This document shows, piece after piece, positions 8,667 through 17,699 of a DNA stretch of 64,000 bases (the first letter of the stretch is position 1; every line of letters starts with the position of its first letter). The notes beneath the pieces are model-generated. The model was not told the DNA's origin. It saw only the letters and a program-made list of their open reading frames with translations, and did no database searches. The position numbers were made by a program, and so were the translations under genes. Source of the DNA: Flavobacteriaceae bacterium (GTDB lineage: Bacteria > Bacteroidota > Bacteroidia > Flavobacteriales > Flavobacteriaceae); the NCBI GenBank assembly GCA_013003555.1, contig JABDIV010000022.1:87398-151397 (forward strand). The letters are read 5' to 3'.

Positions 8667-10013
8667 ATGGTGAAAAGTACTGTGCTTCTTAAAAATGCGA
8701 GGATTGTTAATGAGGGGACTATTCGACAAGCTGATATTTTGATCGAGGGGGATAAAATTAAAGCTATAGATGATTCTATAAGTCCGAAAGACGCGGATGT
8801 GAAAGTTATCGATGTTGAAGACAATCTTGTTATTCCTGGATTGATAGATGACCAGGTTCATTTTAGAGAACCCGGTCTAACACACAAAGGCGATATCGCT
8901 TCCGAATCAAAAGCAGCTATCGCGGGAGGAATCACCTCCTTTCTTGAAATGCCAAATACCAAACCAAATACCACAACATGGGAGGCTTTTCAGGATAAAT
9001 TGGATCGTGCGGCCAAATCCTCTTATGCCAACTACTCTTTTATGTTTGGTGGCACGAATGATAACCTTGATGAAATTTTGAAATTAGATCCTAAGAAAGT
9101 CCCGGCCCTTAAACTCTTTCTGGGATCTTCAACCGGGAATATGCTCGTCGATGATATTGAGGTACTCAAAACCATTTTTTCAAGTACAGATTTGGTAATA
9201 TGTTGTCATTGTGAGGATGAAACGACAATACGTGAGAATACAAGACAATATCTTGAGCGATTTGGTGAGGATATCCCAATTGAATGCCACCCTGAGATTA
9301 GAAGTGAAGAGGCTTGTTATTTGTCCTCATCCATGGCGATTGAATTGGCAAAAGAGACCGGAGCCCGCCTTCACGTGTTTCACTTATCTACTGGAAAAGA
9401 AACCCATCAGTTCGATAGTAAAACACCACTTAAGGATAAGAAAATAACCGCTGAAGTTTGTATTCATCACCTTTGGTTTAGCGATTCTGATTATAAAAAA
9501 AAGGGCACACATATCAAATGGAATCCGGCGGTAAAAACAGCCGGTGATCGCGATGAATTATGGGAAGCCCTTCTCGATGATCGAATCGATGTTATAGCTA
9601 CTGACCATGCTCCTCATACACTTCAGGAAAAAGACAATGTCTATACGAAAGCACCTTCGGGTGGACCGCTCGTTCAACATGCTCTTGTCGCTATGTTAGA
9701 GGCTTACCATCAAGGAAAAATTCGGCTCGAGAAAATCGTTCAAAAAATGTGTCATAATCCGGCCATACTTTTCGATATTGATAAACGTGGTTTTATTCGT
9801 GAGGGGTATTTTGCCGATCTTGTGGTAGTTGATTTGAATAATCCCTGGACCGTTAATAAAGATAATATATTGTATAAATGCGGTTGGTCTCCTTTCGAAG
9901 GGACGACCTTTAAATCAAGGGTAACCCATACCATTCTTAATGGAATTTTGGTTTATCATAATTCCCAATTCAGTGATAAACGCGCATCACAACAATTAAC
10001 TTTCGATCGATGA
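8667..10013 (+). CDS. pyrC: Dihydroorotase
   Basis: A 448-residue amidohydrolase that closes carbamoyl-aspartate to dihydroorotate in pyrimidine synthesis. The metal motif is DDQVHFREPG at residues 61-70, so the first histidine of the usual HxH is glutamine; VICCHCED and TDHAPHT (D313) supply other ligands. From memory this DDQVHF form is usual in Bacteroidota dihydroorotases, so activity is expected. Residue ALKLFLGSS carries the lysine (K150 region) that is carbamylated in class I enzymes. It is the middle gene of a three-gene operon and overlaps the next gene by 4 bases. Confidence 0.93.
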   Translation: MVKSTVLLKNARIVNEGTIRQADILIEGDKIKAIDDSISPKDADVKVIDVEDNLVIPGLIDDQVHFREPGLTHKGDIASESKAAIAGGITSFLEMPNTKPNTTTWEAFQDKLDRAAKSSYANYSFMFGGTNDNLDEILKLDPKKVPALKLFLGSSTGNMLVDDIEVLKTIFSSTDLVICCHCEDETTIRENTRQYLERFGEDIPIECHPEIRSEEACYLSSSMAIELAKETGARLHVFHLSTGKETHQFDSKTPLKDKKITAEVCIHHLWFSDSDYKKKGTHIKWNPAVKTAGDRDELWEALLDDRIDVIATDHAPHTLQEKDNVYTKAPSGGPLVQHALVAMLEAYHQGKIRLEKIVQKMCHNPAILFDIDKRGFIREGYFADLVVVDLNNPWTVNKDNILYKCGWSPFEGTTFKSRVTHTILNGILVYHNSQFSDKRASQQLTFDR

Positions 10014-10462
10014 AAAAAATATTGATTTATATGGTGTTGGCGCTTGTTGTTGTTGGTTGCAAGAACAACAAGATCGATCGTCCTCCGAAACCTGATAACC
10101 TTCTTTCTGAGGAGAAGATGGTAGAGGTGATTTACGATATGACGATCATGAGCGCTGCCAAGGGATTGAATCGTCGTATAATTGAGAATAGGGGAGTCAA
10201 TCCAGAGAGTTTTGTTTATGATAAACACAGTATTGATAGTGTTCAATTTGCATTGAGCAACCAGTATTATGCGTATGATATTGACCTTTATGAAGACATT
10301 TATATGCGGGTTAAAACGAAACTTGAAGCAGATAAAGTTAAGTTTAAAGCAGAGTTGGATAAAAAGGCCACCGATGCCGACTCGGTGTCAAGAACAAATC
10401 AAATTCGCAGAGATTCAATAATTCAAGCAAAATCGCAAGAACTTAAGCTTGATCTCGATTAA
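10010..10462 (+). CDS. DUF4296 lipoprotein
   Basis: A 150-residue lipoprotein: signal peptide with lipobox ending VVGC at residue 17, then a helical, charged domain with EEKMVEVIYDMTIMSAA (about 35-51), typical of DUF4296. In flavobacteria this family often follows pyrC; here it overlaps pyrC by four bases (ATGA). Function is unknown. Its 3' end overlaps the convergent SDR gene by 20 bases. Confidence 0.8.
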   Translation: MKKILIYMVLALVVVGCKNNKIDRPPKPDNLLSEEKMVEVIYDMTIMSAAKGLNRRIIENRGVNPESFVYDKHSIDSVQFALSNQYYAYDIDLYEDIYMRVKTKLEADKVKFKAELDKKATDADSVSRTNQIRRDSIIQAKSQELKLDLD

Positions 10463-11453
10463 ATAAGACGGCGGTTTCCTCTACAGACTGACTAATGGGT
10501 TTGTATTCAAAATTCAGAGTTTTTTTCAATTTCGAATTGTCATAATAGGTATCCTTTGTCAGGATTTTGGCCAGGTGACGGGTAAGGCGTCTTCGCTTGC
10601 CTAAAAGTTTCGCCCGAAGCCAGTCATAGCGCCATCCGAATTTCAGGATCAATGGTGATACCGATTTTTCAGGGCTTTTTGCATTAATGGCTTGAGCGAT
10701 CATATCGATAAAGGATTTTGACGAAAGATTTTCAGCTACCTGAATAAATCGTTCATTCGTTATATCACTTTCCATTAATTGAATAAAGGTTTTAACCACA
10801 TCATGGATATCGACATAGCCATTGATGGCTGTTGAATAATAACGCATTCCACGAAATACCCGTGTAAACAAAGACCCACTGCTCGATTTCCAAAAACCGG
10901 GCCCTACAATAATACCTGGGTTGACGATTATGCAATCAAGTCCTTCCTGAACACCGCGCCAAATTTCCATTTCCGCACCATATTTAGTGATTGCATAAAC
11001 ATTATGATCACCATCGGAATTCCAGGGCGAATCTTCCCGGATAGGATCATTTAAGTCCTTGCCTCCGAGCGCGGCAACCGAACTCATATATGCGATTTTT
11101 TTTATTCCGAAATTCAGACAAAGATTTACAATATTGGCTGTACCTTCTATATTGCTTTTCCGAAGGGCATGATAATCAGACGGATCGAAAGAAACCATCG
11201 CAGCACAGTGATATACGTATTCAACACCTTCAAATACTTTTTCCAATGCCGGGAGGTCAATAATATCGGCTTGAACCCATTCGATGCGATCAAAGAAAGA
11301 CATGTTTGATTCCTGGTAGTATTCAAAGACATGTTTTACTTTTTTTATCTTCGATTCATTACGGAAGATCGCCCTAACTTTATCATGTTTTTGGCAGAGG
11401 TATAAAAGGACATGACTGCCCACTAATCCCGTTCCGCCTGTGACTAAAATCAT
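10443..11453 (-). CDS. NAD-dependent epimerase/dehydratase family protein (extended SDR)
   Basis: A 336-residue extended short-chain dehydrogenase. The cofactor motif TGGTGLVG is at residues 5-12 and the catalytic YAITK (YxxxK) at about 153-157, with the active-site Ser in YMSSVAALGG (about 122-131). Related proteins act on nucleotide sugars, sterol-like substrates or dihydroflavonol-type ketones, so the substrate is open. The gene is monocistronic and convergent with the pyrC operon. Confidence 0.85.
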   Translation of the reverse strand: MILVTGGTGLVGSHVLLYLCQKHDKVRAIFRNESKIKKVKHVFEYYQESNMSFFDRIEWVQADIIDLPALEKVFEGVEYVYHCAAMVSFDPSDYHALRKSNIEGTANIVNLCLNFGIKKIAYMSSVAALGGKDLNDPIREDSPWNSDGDHNVYAITKYGAEMEIWRGVQEGLDCIIVNPGIIVGPGFWKSSSGSLFTRVFRGMRYYSTAINGYVDIHDVVKTFIQLMESDITNERFIQVAENLSSKSFIDMIAQAINAKSPEKSVSPLILKFGWRYDWLRAKLLGKRRRLTRHLAKILTKDTYYDNSKLKKTLNFEYKPISQSVEETAVLFNRDQA

Positions 11454-11476
11454 GGAGCTAAATTACTGCTTTTTGT

Positions 11477-11506
11477 TTTGACAACAGTGCTAAACAATTA
11501 TCTTTG
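11477..11506 (+). promoter_or_regulatory. tyrS promoter
   Basis: TTTG (11477-11480), 18 bases, TATCTTTG (11499-11506): an exact match to the Bacteroidota TTTG-N17..23-TAnnTTTG promoter. The tyrS ATG is 20 bases further on. Confidence 0.75.
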
Positions 11507-11525
11507 CTGACGTAATCGAGAATTG

Positions 11526-12830
11526 ATGACTTATAATTTTATCGAAGAATTAAAATGGCGCGGCATGATTCATGACATGTCACCAGGAACCGAAGAACAA
11601 CTTCAGAAAGATCGGACAACGGCCTATATAGGATTCGATCCTACCTCAAACACCCTCCATATCGGAAGCCTTGTACCCATCATTCTCTTGGTTCATTTTT
11701 ATAAGGCTGGCCATAAACCTATTGCTTTGGTTGGTGGCGCAACGGGTATGATTGGTGATCCATCGGGAAAAAGCGATGAACGAAACCTTTTGGATGAAGT
11801 CACTCTGAATAAAAATGTTGAAGGGATTCGAAACGTGATGTCACGCTTTTTAGATTTCGATTCAAAGGAATCGAATGCCCCGATTTTGGTTAATAATTAC
11901 GATTGGATGAAGGACTTTACCTTTATCGATTTTGCACGTGTAATCGGTAAGCGAATCACGGTAAATTATATGATGGCCAAAGAATCTGTAAAAAAACGAA
12001 TCAGTGGTGAGGCTGGTACAGGCATGTCATTTACTGAATTCACCTACCAACTTATTCAAGGCTATGATTTCTGTTATTTATTCGATGAATATGATTGCAA
12101 AATACAGATGGGAGGCAGTGACCAGTGGGGTAATATTACAACCGGGACCGAACTCATCCGTCGCATGCACCCCGATCAGGATGCCAAGGCATTTGCCTTA
12201 ACCTGTCCGCTGATTACAAAAGCTGACGGATCGAAATTTGGAAAGACAGAAAGCGGTAACGTCTGGCTTGATAAGGACCGAACATCGGTATATAAATTTT
12301 ATCAGTTTTGGCTTAATACCACAGATGTCGATGCCGAGAAATATATTAAGATCTTTACATTCCTTGATAAGAATACCATCGATTTGCTAATTGAAGAACA
12401 TCATAAAAACCCGGGATTACATCTCTTGCAGAAAAAATTAGCCTATGAGGTGACTTCTTTTGTTCATTCAGAAGAAGAGACCGAAGAGGCTATTAAAACC
12501 TCTCAGGTTTTATACAGTAAGTCATTTAAAGAGGACATTTCCAAACTTGACCTCGAAACCCTGGAAGATGTATTCAGTGATCTCGTTCAAGCAGAGGTTG
12601 ATAGATCTGAAATTACCTCGGGACTGGATATGATCGCTGCCTTAGCAGCCAAGACCAATTTCCTTTCATCGAACGGCGAAGCACGCCGGGCCCTCAAGGA
12701 GAATAGTATTTCGGTCAACAAAATCAAGGTTGACGAGCAGTATTGTATAAGCGATGAAGACTTGATTGGCGACACCTATGTTGTTATTAATCGGGGTAAG
12801 CGCAAAACCTTTATTTTGAAAGCAGTCTGA
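11526..12830 (+). CDS. tyrS: Tyrosyl-tRNA synthetase
   Basis: Class I synthetase for tRNA-Tyr, 434 residues from the ATG at 11526 (a TTG directly before it is less likely). The HIGH-type motif is HIGS in NTLHIGSLVP (about 41-50) and the KMSKS-type loop is KFGKT in GSKFGKTESG (about 236-245). The C-terminus carries an S4 RNA-binding domain (about 370-434, SVNKIKVDEQYCISDEDL). It stands alone behind a strong promoter. Confidence 0.98.
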   Translation: MTYNFIEELKWRGMIHDMSPGTEEQLQKDRTTAYIGFDPTSNTLHIGSLVPIILLVHFYKAGHKPIALVGGATGMIGDPSGKSDERNLLDEVTLNKNVEGIRNVMSRFLDFDSKESNAPILVNNYDWMKDFTFIDFARVIGKRITVNYMMAKESVKKRISGEAGTGMSFTEFTYQLIQGYDFCYLFDEYDCKIQMGGSDQWGNITTGTELIRRMHPDQDAKAFALTCPLITKADGSKFGKTESGNVWLDKDRTSVYKFYQFWLNTTDVDAEKYIKIFTFLDKNTIDLLIEEHHKNPGLHLLQKKLAYEVTSFVHSEEETEEAIKTSQVLYSKSFKEDISKLDLETLEDVFSDLVQAEVDRSEITSGLDMIAALAAKTNFLSSNGEARRALKENSISVNKIKVDEQYCISDEDLIGDTYVVINRGKRKTFILKAV

Positions 12831-12955
12831 ATAAGAAAACCCAATTGCATTTTAAGATAGCAACCGGGATTCTAAAAAACTAACCAACCAATTTTTTCTT
12901 TTTAACAGCAATTAAGCCATTATAGGTAATTGGTCGTTATTTATCCGGAATCCTT

Positions 12956-13936
12956 TCATAAGATCATGAGGTTGCAACCGCGAATATCGGATTGGTCAAA
13001 ACGGCCGAGAATTTCGAAGCTACCATCCCCAAACATTTTACCCAGATCCTGCGTCGCGATAAATGCACATGAATTTATATTAGCCAGATCAATAATATTG
13101 ATCCCACCCGAAATTCCCGGACTTAACAATGTTAGCGGGTCTTCGGTATCGCGTGTCAGTATTTTCATCCATGGCGGTGTTCTAAATATTCCCTCGCCTC
13201 TAGAATACGCTTGCGACAGCAGCTCGGTCATGCCATATTCACTGTAAATTGTGTTAACGCCAAATCCGGTTTTGAGCATGTTATGAAGCTCTTCTCTGAC
13301 CATTTCTTTTCGTCGGCCTTTCATTCCGCCGGTTTCCATAATGATAGTATTCTTCAATTGAAAGGTCTCAAGCTCCACAAGATCCATTAGCGCAAAAGAG
13401 ACACCGACAAGCAAGACTTTTCTCCCTGCCTTATCCAGTTGTTTTAGAAGATCGGCTAAGCTGTTTAATTCCCCGAGATAAAATCCGCTCTCCGGTTTTT
13501 TACTTTTTTTGATCAGATGATTCATCATATAGACGAGGGAAGAATCCTGACGTTCGAGATAGGACGGTAACAATCCCAGAATTGTGAATGATTCAACCGG
13601 CCCGAAGAACAATTCGAAGGCAGATACAAAACTCTTTATATAAAGTGATTTATCGGCAACGAAATGCTTGCTTTTTACCTGTGCGGTTGTGCCACTGCTT
13701 TCGAAGACCATATCGATTTCTGGTTCACCACAAACAACTTTATGGGTTTTAAAAAATTCGATCGGTAAAAACGGGATGTCTCTGAAATGGGATATGTCGC
13801 TCGGATTAATGAATAGTAAATCACAAAAAGAACGGTATACCGAATTGGTCTCAAACTGATATTTAAAAACCCTTAAGGCTTGGGCATTGAACTGGTCTTC
13901 AGAATCGATTCTGAATATATCTTCGGATGTGATCAT
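12956..13936 (-). CDS. LuxE/PaaK-like acyl-protein synthetase (acyl-AMP ligase family)
   Basis: A 326-residue member of the LuxE branch of the adenylate-forming superfamily. The ATP/phosphate loop is ESSGTTAQVKSKH (about 79-91), followed by MTELLSQAY and the C-terminal FEILGRFDQSDIRGC. LuxE proteins activate fatty acids or transfer an acyl group; in flavobacteria the family is common but its substrate is unsettled. No lux genes are nearby, so bioluminescence is not implied. It is downstream of the T9SS cargo gene but separated from it by a terminator. Confidence 0.8.
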   Translation of the reverse strand: MITSEDIFRIDSEDQFNAQALRVFKYQFETNSVYRSFCDLLFINPSDISHFRDIPFLPIEFFKTHKVVCGEPEIDMVFESSGTTAQVKSKHFVADKSLYIKSFVSAFELFFGPVESFTILGLLPSYLERQDSSLVYMMNHLIKKSKKPESGFYLGELNSLADLLKQLDKAGRKVLLVGVSFALMDLVELETFQLKNTIIMETGGMKGRRKEMVREELHNMLKTGFGVNTIYSEYGMTELLSQAYSRGEGIFRTPPWMKILTRDTEDPLTLLSPGISGGINIIDLANINSCAFIATQDLGKMFGDGSFEILGRFDQSDIRGCNLMIL

Positions 13937-13960
13937 GGTTATTACAAAAATACCGAAAAT

Positions 13961-13990
13961 AAAAAAGCACCACGTGGATGCAGTGCTTTT
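13961..13990 (-). terminator. Terminator after the T9SS cargo gene
   Basis: Stem AAAAGCAC/GTGCTTTT (13963-13970 and 13983-13990) ends in six T on the minus strand, between the T9SS cargo gene and the LuxE-like gene. Confidence 0.75.
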
Positions 13991-14009
13991 CTATTTATAT
14001 CGAAATAGT

Positions 14010-15734
14010 TTATTCTATAATCAGTTTCTTTGTTATGGTACTATTGCCTTGTGACAATTTCACAAGATATAAACCTGATTTCAAGTTCGAGACATCAAGT
14101 CTTGAGTCAACAGCTGTTGCACTGAGCACCCGCTTGCCTAAAACATCATACACCTCTACATCAACTGAGGTATTATCCACTGTTGAAATCATCAAAGTTC
14201 CTGTTCTATTCGGATTTGGATATAATTTAAACGAATTGGCCTCAAGACTGCCTATTGATAATGTTGCTTCATTAAATGTTTCGGAAACGACTAAATTATC
14301 CACCAAAATACTCTCATTTAAATCGGAATCTGATTGTCTCAATGCGAATGACTCAATAACATCTCCTGGATTAGCCTCATCTATCCCTAAAATTGAAGTA
14401 TCGCTCTCGGAGGATGCATCTATCCAAAGTTCGGCAATGTTTTCATCCTGATTATATCGCACAATTACCCTGTAAGAAACACCGTAACTAAGGTCTGTTG
14501 CCCATACGGCATCTGCGGTACTGTTGGCTGAAGAAATACCAAATGTAAAATCGCCACCACCTGTTGGAGGAACGATATCAAGACGTGCTGCAAAGTTAAA
14601 ACCTGAATCCTTGAAATGTGCAAAATATTCATTGTCGGTACCAGGAATAGGTGTTCCCTGGTCATTTACCGTTACATCGATACCAAAATAAACATTTCCT
14701 GCAACGGGAGCAAAAGCCAAATTAACATCTTCACTCGGCGCACCATGCTGAACCACGGCTTGTCCGGATGACACTAATAAATCACCTAAAGTTCCACTAT
14801 GGCTGGCCCAACCACCGTTAGGTACCAGACTCCCATCGGGATAGGTGAAGTCATCGAATAATGGTAAGATGGCTGCTGGCTCGCATGTTGGTGAGCTAGC
14901 AGTGTCCATTAAATTACAAACCCCTGCATCCATGATCGTCAAGGTCACATCAGTACCCTCATTGATCCCAGTTACGGATATGGTCCCTGAAACATCCACA
15001 TCAGGATCACCTCCGCTCAAATCTACACTTCCAACATCTGATGTAACCGAGTATGTGCCCATTCCGGCACCACCTCCGGTAAAATCAAAAGTTGCGGTAT
15101 AAGTATCGACCCCAACAGTCTCATTATCACAAGTGGCCGAATTTCCAGTAATGGATAAATCACAAGTGGCCGCGCTGTTATCTGCTCTGTATGTTATATT
15201 TTTTACTTCGTACGTTCCATCCATTTTTCTTTGAATGGATTGAGTGTCTTTGGCAGTGTTTTCGTCTTCATTATACTGTACTCCACCAATAATAGCCAAT
15301 AATCCGGCATCATCAGCGTCATTAGTATCGTAAACCACTCCACCGATTAAATTAGTCGCAGTAATAGGAGTTCCATTTGGAAAACTGGTAGCATCATCAA
15401 GGTAAAGCGCTACAGCGTCTGCCCCATTTTGAAGGGAATTAGAAACACCAATGGCGACTTCTTCGTCAGGCAGTCCATCATTTCCCAAAATCAAAAAGCC
15501 ATTGATATCCGTGCTAAGCCCGTCTAGATCGAATGCAGCATAGCTAATATCACCATTACCATTATAGAACACAATGGTGTAACCGTCAAGGGCTTGACTA
15601 GGAGACCATAATAATTCAACAAATTCTGCCATGTCTGTACCTGGAGTATCGGCATCAACTTCATTAATTACTGGCTGAGCCAAGGCGACAGAACCAATTA
15701 ATACAGTAAGGAGTAAAATGTAAAGTTTTTTCAT
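14010..15734 (-). CDS. Secreted protein with T9SS type A sorting domain
   Basis: A 574-residue exported protein. A signal peptide (residues 1-19, ending ALAQ) is followed by a lamin-tail-like segment (INEVDADTPGTDMAEFVEL, about 24-42), cysteine-bearing Ig-like linker modules near 190-290 and a region resembling a concanavalin-like or adhesin domain (about 290-475). The C-terminal 75 residues are a type A sorting signal: LYPNPNRTGTL, VEVYDVLGKRV, LKSGLYLVKL. It is therefore sent across the outer membrane by the type IX system and anchored or released; no catalytic domain was recognised. Confidence 0.9.
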   Translation of the reverse strand: MKKLYILLLTVLIGSVALAQPVINEVDADTPGTDMAEFVELLWSPSQALDGYTIVFYNGNGDISYAAFDLDGLSTDINGFLILGNDGLPDEEVAIGVSNSLQNGADAVALYLDDATSFPNGTPITATNLIGGVVYDTNDADDAGLLAIIGGVQYNEDENTAKDTQSIQRKMDGTYEVKNITYRADNSAATCDLSITGNSATCDNETVGVDTYTATFDFTGGGAGMGTYSVTSDVGSVDLSGGDPDVDVSGTISVTGINEGTDVTLTIMDAGVCNLMDTASSPTCEPAAILPLFDDFTYPDGSLVPNGGWASHSGTLGDLLVSSGQAVVQHGAPSEDVNLAFAPVAGNVYFGIDVTVNDQGTPIPGTDNEYFAHFKDSGFNFAARLDIVPPTGGGDFTFGISSANSTADAVWATDLSYGVSYRVIVRYNQDENIAELWIDASSESDTSILGIDEANPGDVIESFALRQSDSDLNESILVDNLVVSETFNEATLSIGSLEANSFKLYPNPNRTGTLMISTVDNTSVDVEVYDVLGKRVLSATAVDSRLDVSNLKSGLYLVKLSQGNSTITKKLIIE

Positions 15735-15759
15735 AATGGATTAATTTAAATTAGATAAT

Positions 15760-15767
15760 CAAAGATA
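15760..15767 (-). promoter_or_regulatory. -7 box of the T9SS cargo gene
   Basis: On the minus strand TATCTTTG (15767-15760) matches TAnnTTTG exactly and lies 25 bases before the ATG. No clear -33 element was seen. The rest of 15735-15972 shows no further recognisable element for the divergent regulator gene. Confidence 0.5.
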
Positions 15768-15972
15768 GTAAGAATATTACCTAATATCCAGCCTCAGGGT
15801 GTTAATTGATGCGTTATGATTCGGTTAATTATTGTACAGATTTCATGTTTTAGGAATAAGTGAAATTCAAGAAATAGTGTTTAATGTTATTGAATTGTTA
15901 TATATCGATCTAAAATGGAAGATTTGTATGATTAGTTTTATCTTTAACAACTCACAAAAGTGATTGCTTTTT

Positions 15973-16656
15973 ATGAAAGAGAAGGACATTAAAATATTAT
16001 TAGTCGATGACGAACCGGATATCCTGGAAATCATAGGGTTCAACCTTTCAAATGCTGGTTATAATGTTATAACTGCTGCAAATGGGGCTGAAGGTGTGAA
16101 AAAGGCCAAAAAGGAAAAACCGAACCTTATCATTCTTGATGTCATGATGCCTGAAATGGATGGCATAGAAGCCTGCGAACGTATACGTGCCATTCCTGAA
16201 CTGCAGAATTGTATCATTACTTTTCTTACGGCTCGTGGTGAGGATTATTCTCAGGTTGCGGGATTTGAAGCCGGTGCTGACGATTATATAACCAAACCCA
16301 TTAAACCCAAAGTTTTAATCAGTAAGGTAAAAGCATTGCTCAGAAGACTGAAACAGGAGGATAATGAACAGAATGTATTGAAGATTGGTCAACTCACTAT
16401 AGATCGCGATGAATATAAAATCCTGCTTGATGGTGAGGAGATGTTACTTCCCCGAAAAGAATTTGAATTGCTATCTTTGTTGGCGTCAAAGCCCGGTAAG
16501 GTTTTTAAACGTGAAGAAATCCTCGATAAAGTTTGGGGGAATGAGGTGGTTGTTGGTGGAAGGACCATTGACGTGCATATCAGGAAATTGCGCGAAAAAA
16601 TTGGAATCAAATCTTTTAAAACTGTGAAGGGAGTAGGCTATAAGTTTGTGAATTAA
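15973..16656 (+). CDS. Response regulator, OmpR/PhoB family
   Basis: A 227-residue two-component regulator starting at ATG 15973 (MKEKDIKILLVDDEP). The receiver domain has the acidic pair D12/D13, phospho-acceptor D56 (LIILDVMMPEMDG) and K in the ITKPIKP loop. The C-terminal winged helix (about 130-227) has the PhoB-type LLPRKEFELL and VWGNEVVVGGRTIDVH blocks. The kinase gene starts on the last base of its stop codon (TAATG), so the two are co-translated. Closest in type to PhoB; the stimulus is not visible. Confidence 0.92.
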   Translation: MKEKDIKILLVDDEPDILEIIGFNLSNAGYNVITAANGAEGVKKAKKEKPNLIILDVMMPEMDGIEACERIRAIPELQNCIITFLTARGEDYSQVAGFEAGADDYITKPIKPKVLISKVKALLRRLKQEDNEQNVLKIGQLTIDRDEYKILLDGEEMLLPRKEFELLSLLASKPGKVFKREEILDKVWGNEVVVGGRTIDVHIRKLREKIGIKSFKTVKGVGYKFVN

Positions 16657-17699
16657 TGTCGCAGTCATTCAAAAAATCCTACAAGTTTGCTTTTAAATCG
16701 GCCTTAATGGTCAGCCTCTCCTTAACGCTCCTCACGAGTGTTTTTTTACACTTTTTCTTTGCATTTAAGCTCGTATTGATCATCCTCTTTTTTATCCTGT
16801 GCCTGATCATATCATTTCTTGTTATTCAGTTCCGCGTCGAGTATTTCATTTACCGTCGGGTTAAAAAGATCTACGATGATCTAACTCTTTTAGAATCGAG
16901 TAGTTTCCGAAAGGAACAGATCACAACAGATATGGCAACCCTTACAAAGGAAATAGATAAATATGCCAAGGATAAGAAGCTTGAAATTGAAACCCTTAAA
17001 ATACGCGAGACGTATAGAAAAGAATTTTTAGGGAACGTATCGCACGAACTAAAAACCCCGTTGTTTACAGTCCAAAGTTATATTTCCACTTTGTTGGAGG
17101 GTGCTGTCGATGATAAAAAACTTCAGAATAAATATTTGAAACGCGCCGATAAAGGCCTAGAGCGTCTGATCTTTATCGTTAAGGAACTCGACATGATCTC
17201 GAAATTGGAAACAGGTGATTTGAGCCTGGAAATCGAAACCTTTGATATCGTTGAGGTCGTTCAAAATGTATTTGACATGTTTGAAATGAATGCCGCTAAA
17301 AAGAAAATCAGCCTGGTATTCGACATGGATTATAATGAACCCGTCAAGGTCATCGGCGATAAGGAACGCATTCAACAAGTGTTGTCAAATCTTATTGTCA
17401 ATTCCATTAAATACGGACGCTCTAAAGGAACGACCGAAGTAAGTATAGAAAACCTGATTAAAAATAAAGTCATCGTTAGAGTAACCGACAATGGGGAGGG
17501 CATTGAAGAAGAGAACATCCCGCGTTTGTTTGAACGGTTTTACCGGGTAGATAAAACCGGATCACGAAAAGAAGGAGGCTCAGGTCTGGGACTGGCTATC
17601 GTGAAACACATTATTGAAGCTCATGACGAAAAAATTTATGTTGAAAGTGAGCATGGTGTTGGAAGTGAGTTTTCATTTACCCTTGAAAAGGCTAAATAA
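16656..17699 (+). CDS. Sensor histidine kinase, PhoR-like
   Basis: A 347-residue membrane kinase. Two closely spaced hydrophobic helices (about 15-36 and 38-60) leave almost no periplasmic sensor, so sensing is probably intramembrane or through a partner. The dimerisation domain has phospho-acceptor H130 in NVSHELKTPL; the ATPase domain has an N box (NLIVNSIKYG), G1 (VTDNGEGI), F box (FERFYRVDK) and G2 (GGSGLGLAIVKH). It partners the regulator encoded just upstream. The 3' end overlaps the convergent glycosyltransferase gene by 27 bases. Confidence 0.92.
   Translation: MSQSFKKSYKFAFKSALMVSLSLTLLTSVFLHFFFAFKLVLIILFFILCLIISFLVIQFRVEYFIYRRVKKIYDDLTLLESSSFRKEQITTDMATLTKEIDKYAKDKKLEIETLKIRETYRKEFLGNVSHELKTPLFTVQSYISTLLEGAVDDKKLQNKYLKRADKGLERLIFIVKELDMISKLETGDLSLEIETFDIVEVVQNVFDMFEMNAAKKKISLVFDMDYNEPVKVIGDKERIQQVLSNLIVNSIKYGRSKGTTEVSIENLIKNKVIVRVTDNGEGIEEENIPRLFERFYRVDKTGSRKEGGSGLGLAIVKHIIEAHDEKIYVESEHGVGSEFSFTLEKAK

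Noticed and set aside
12831..12955. Terminator or small RNA between tyrS and the LuxE-like gene
   Set aside because: The gap is AT-rich with a T run but no convincing stem; nothing could be supported.
12956..13936. Bioluminescence (lux) gene
   Set aside because: The LuxE-like family is widespread in flavobacteria; no luxA, luxB, luxC or luxD neighbour is present.
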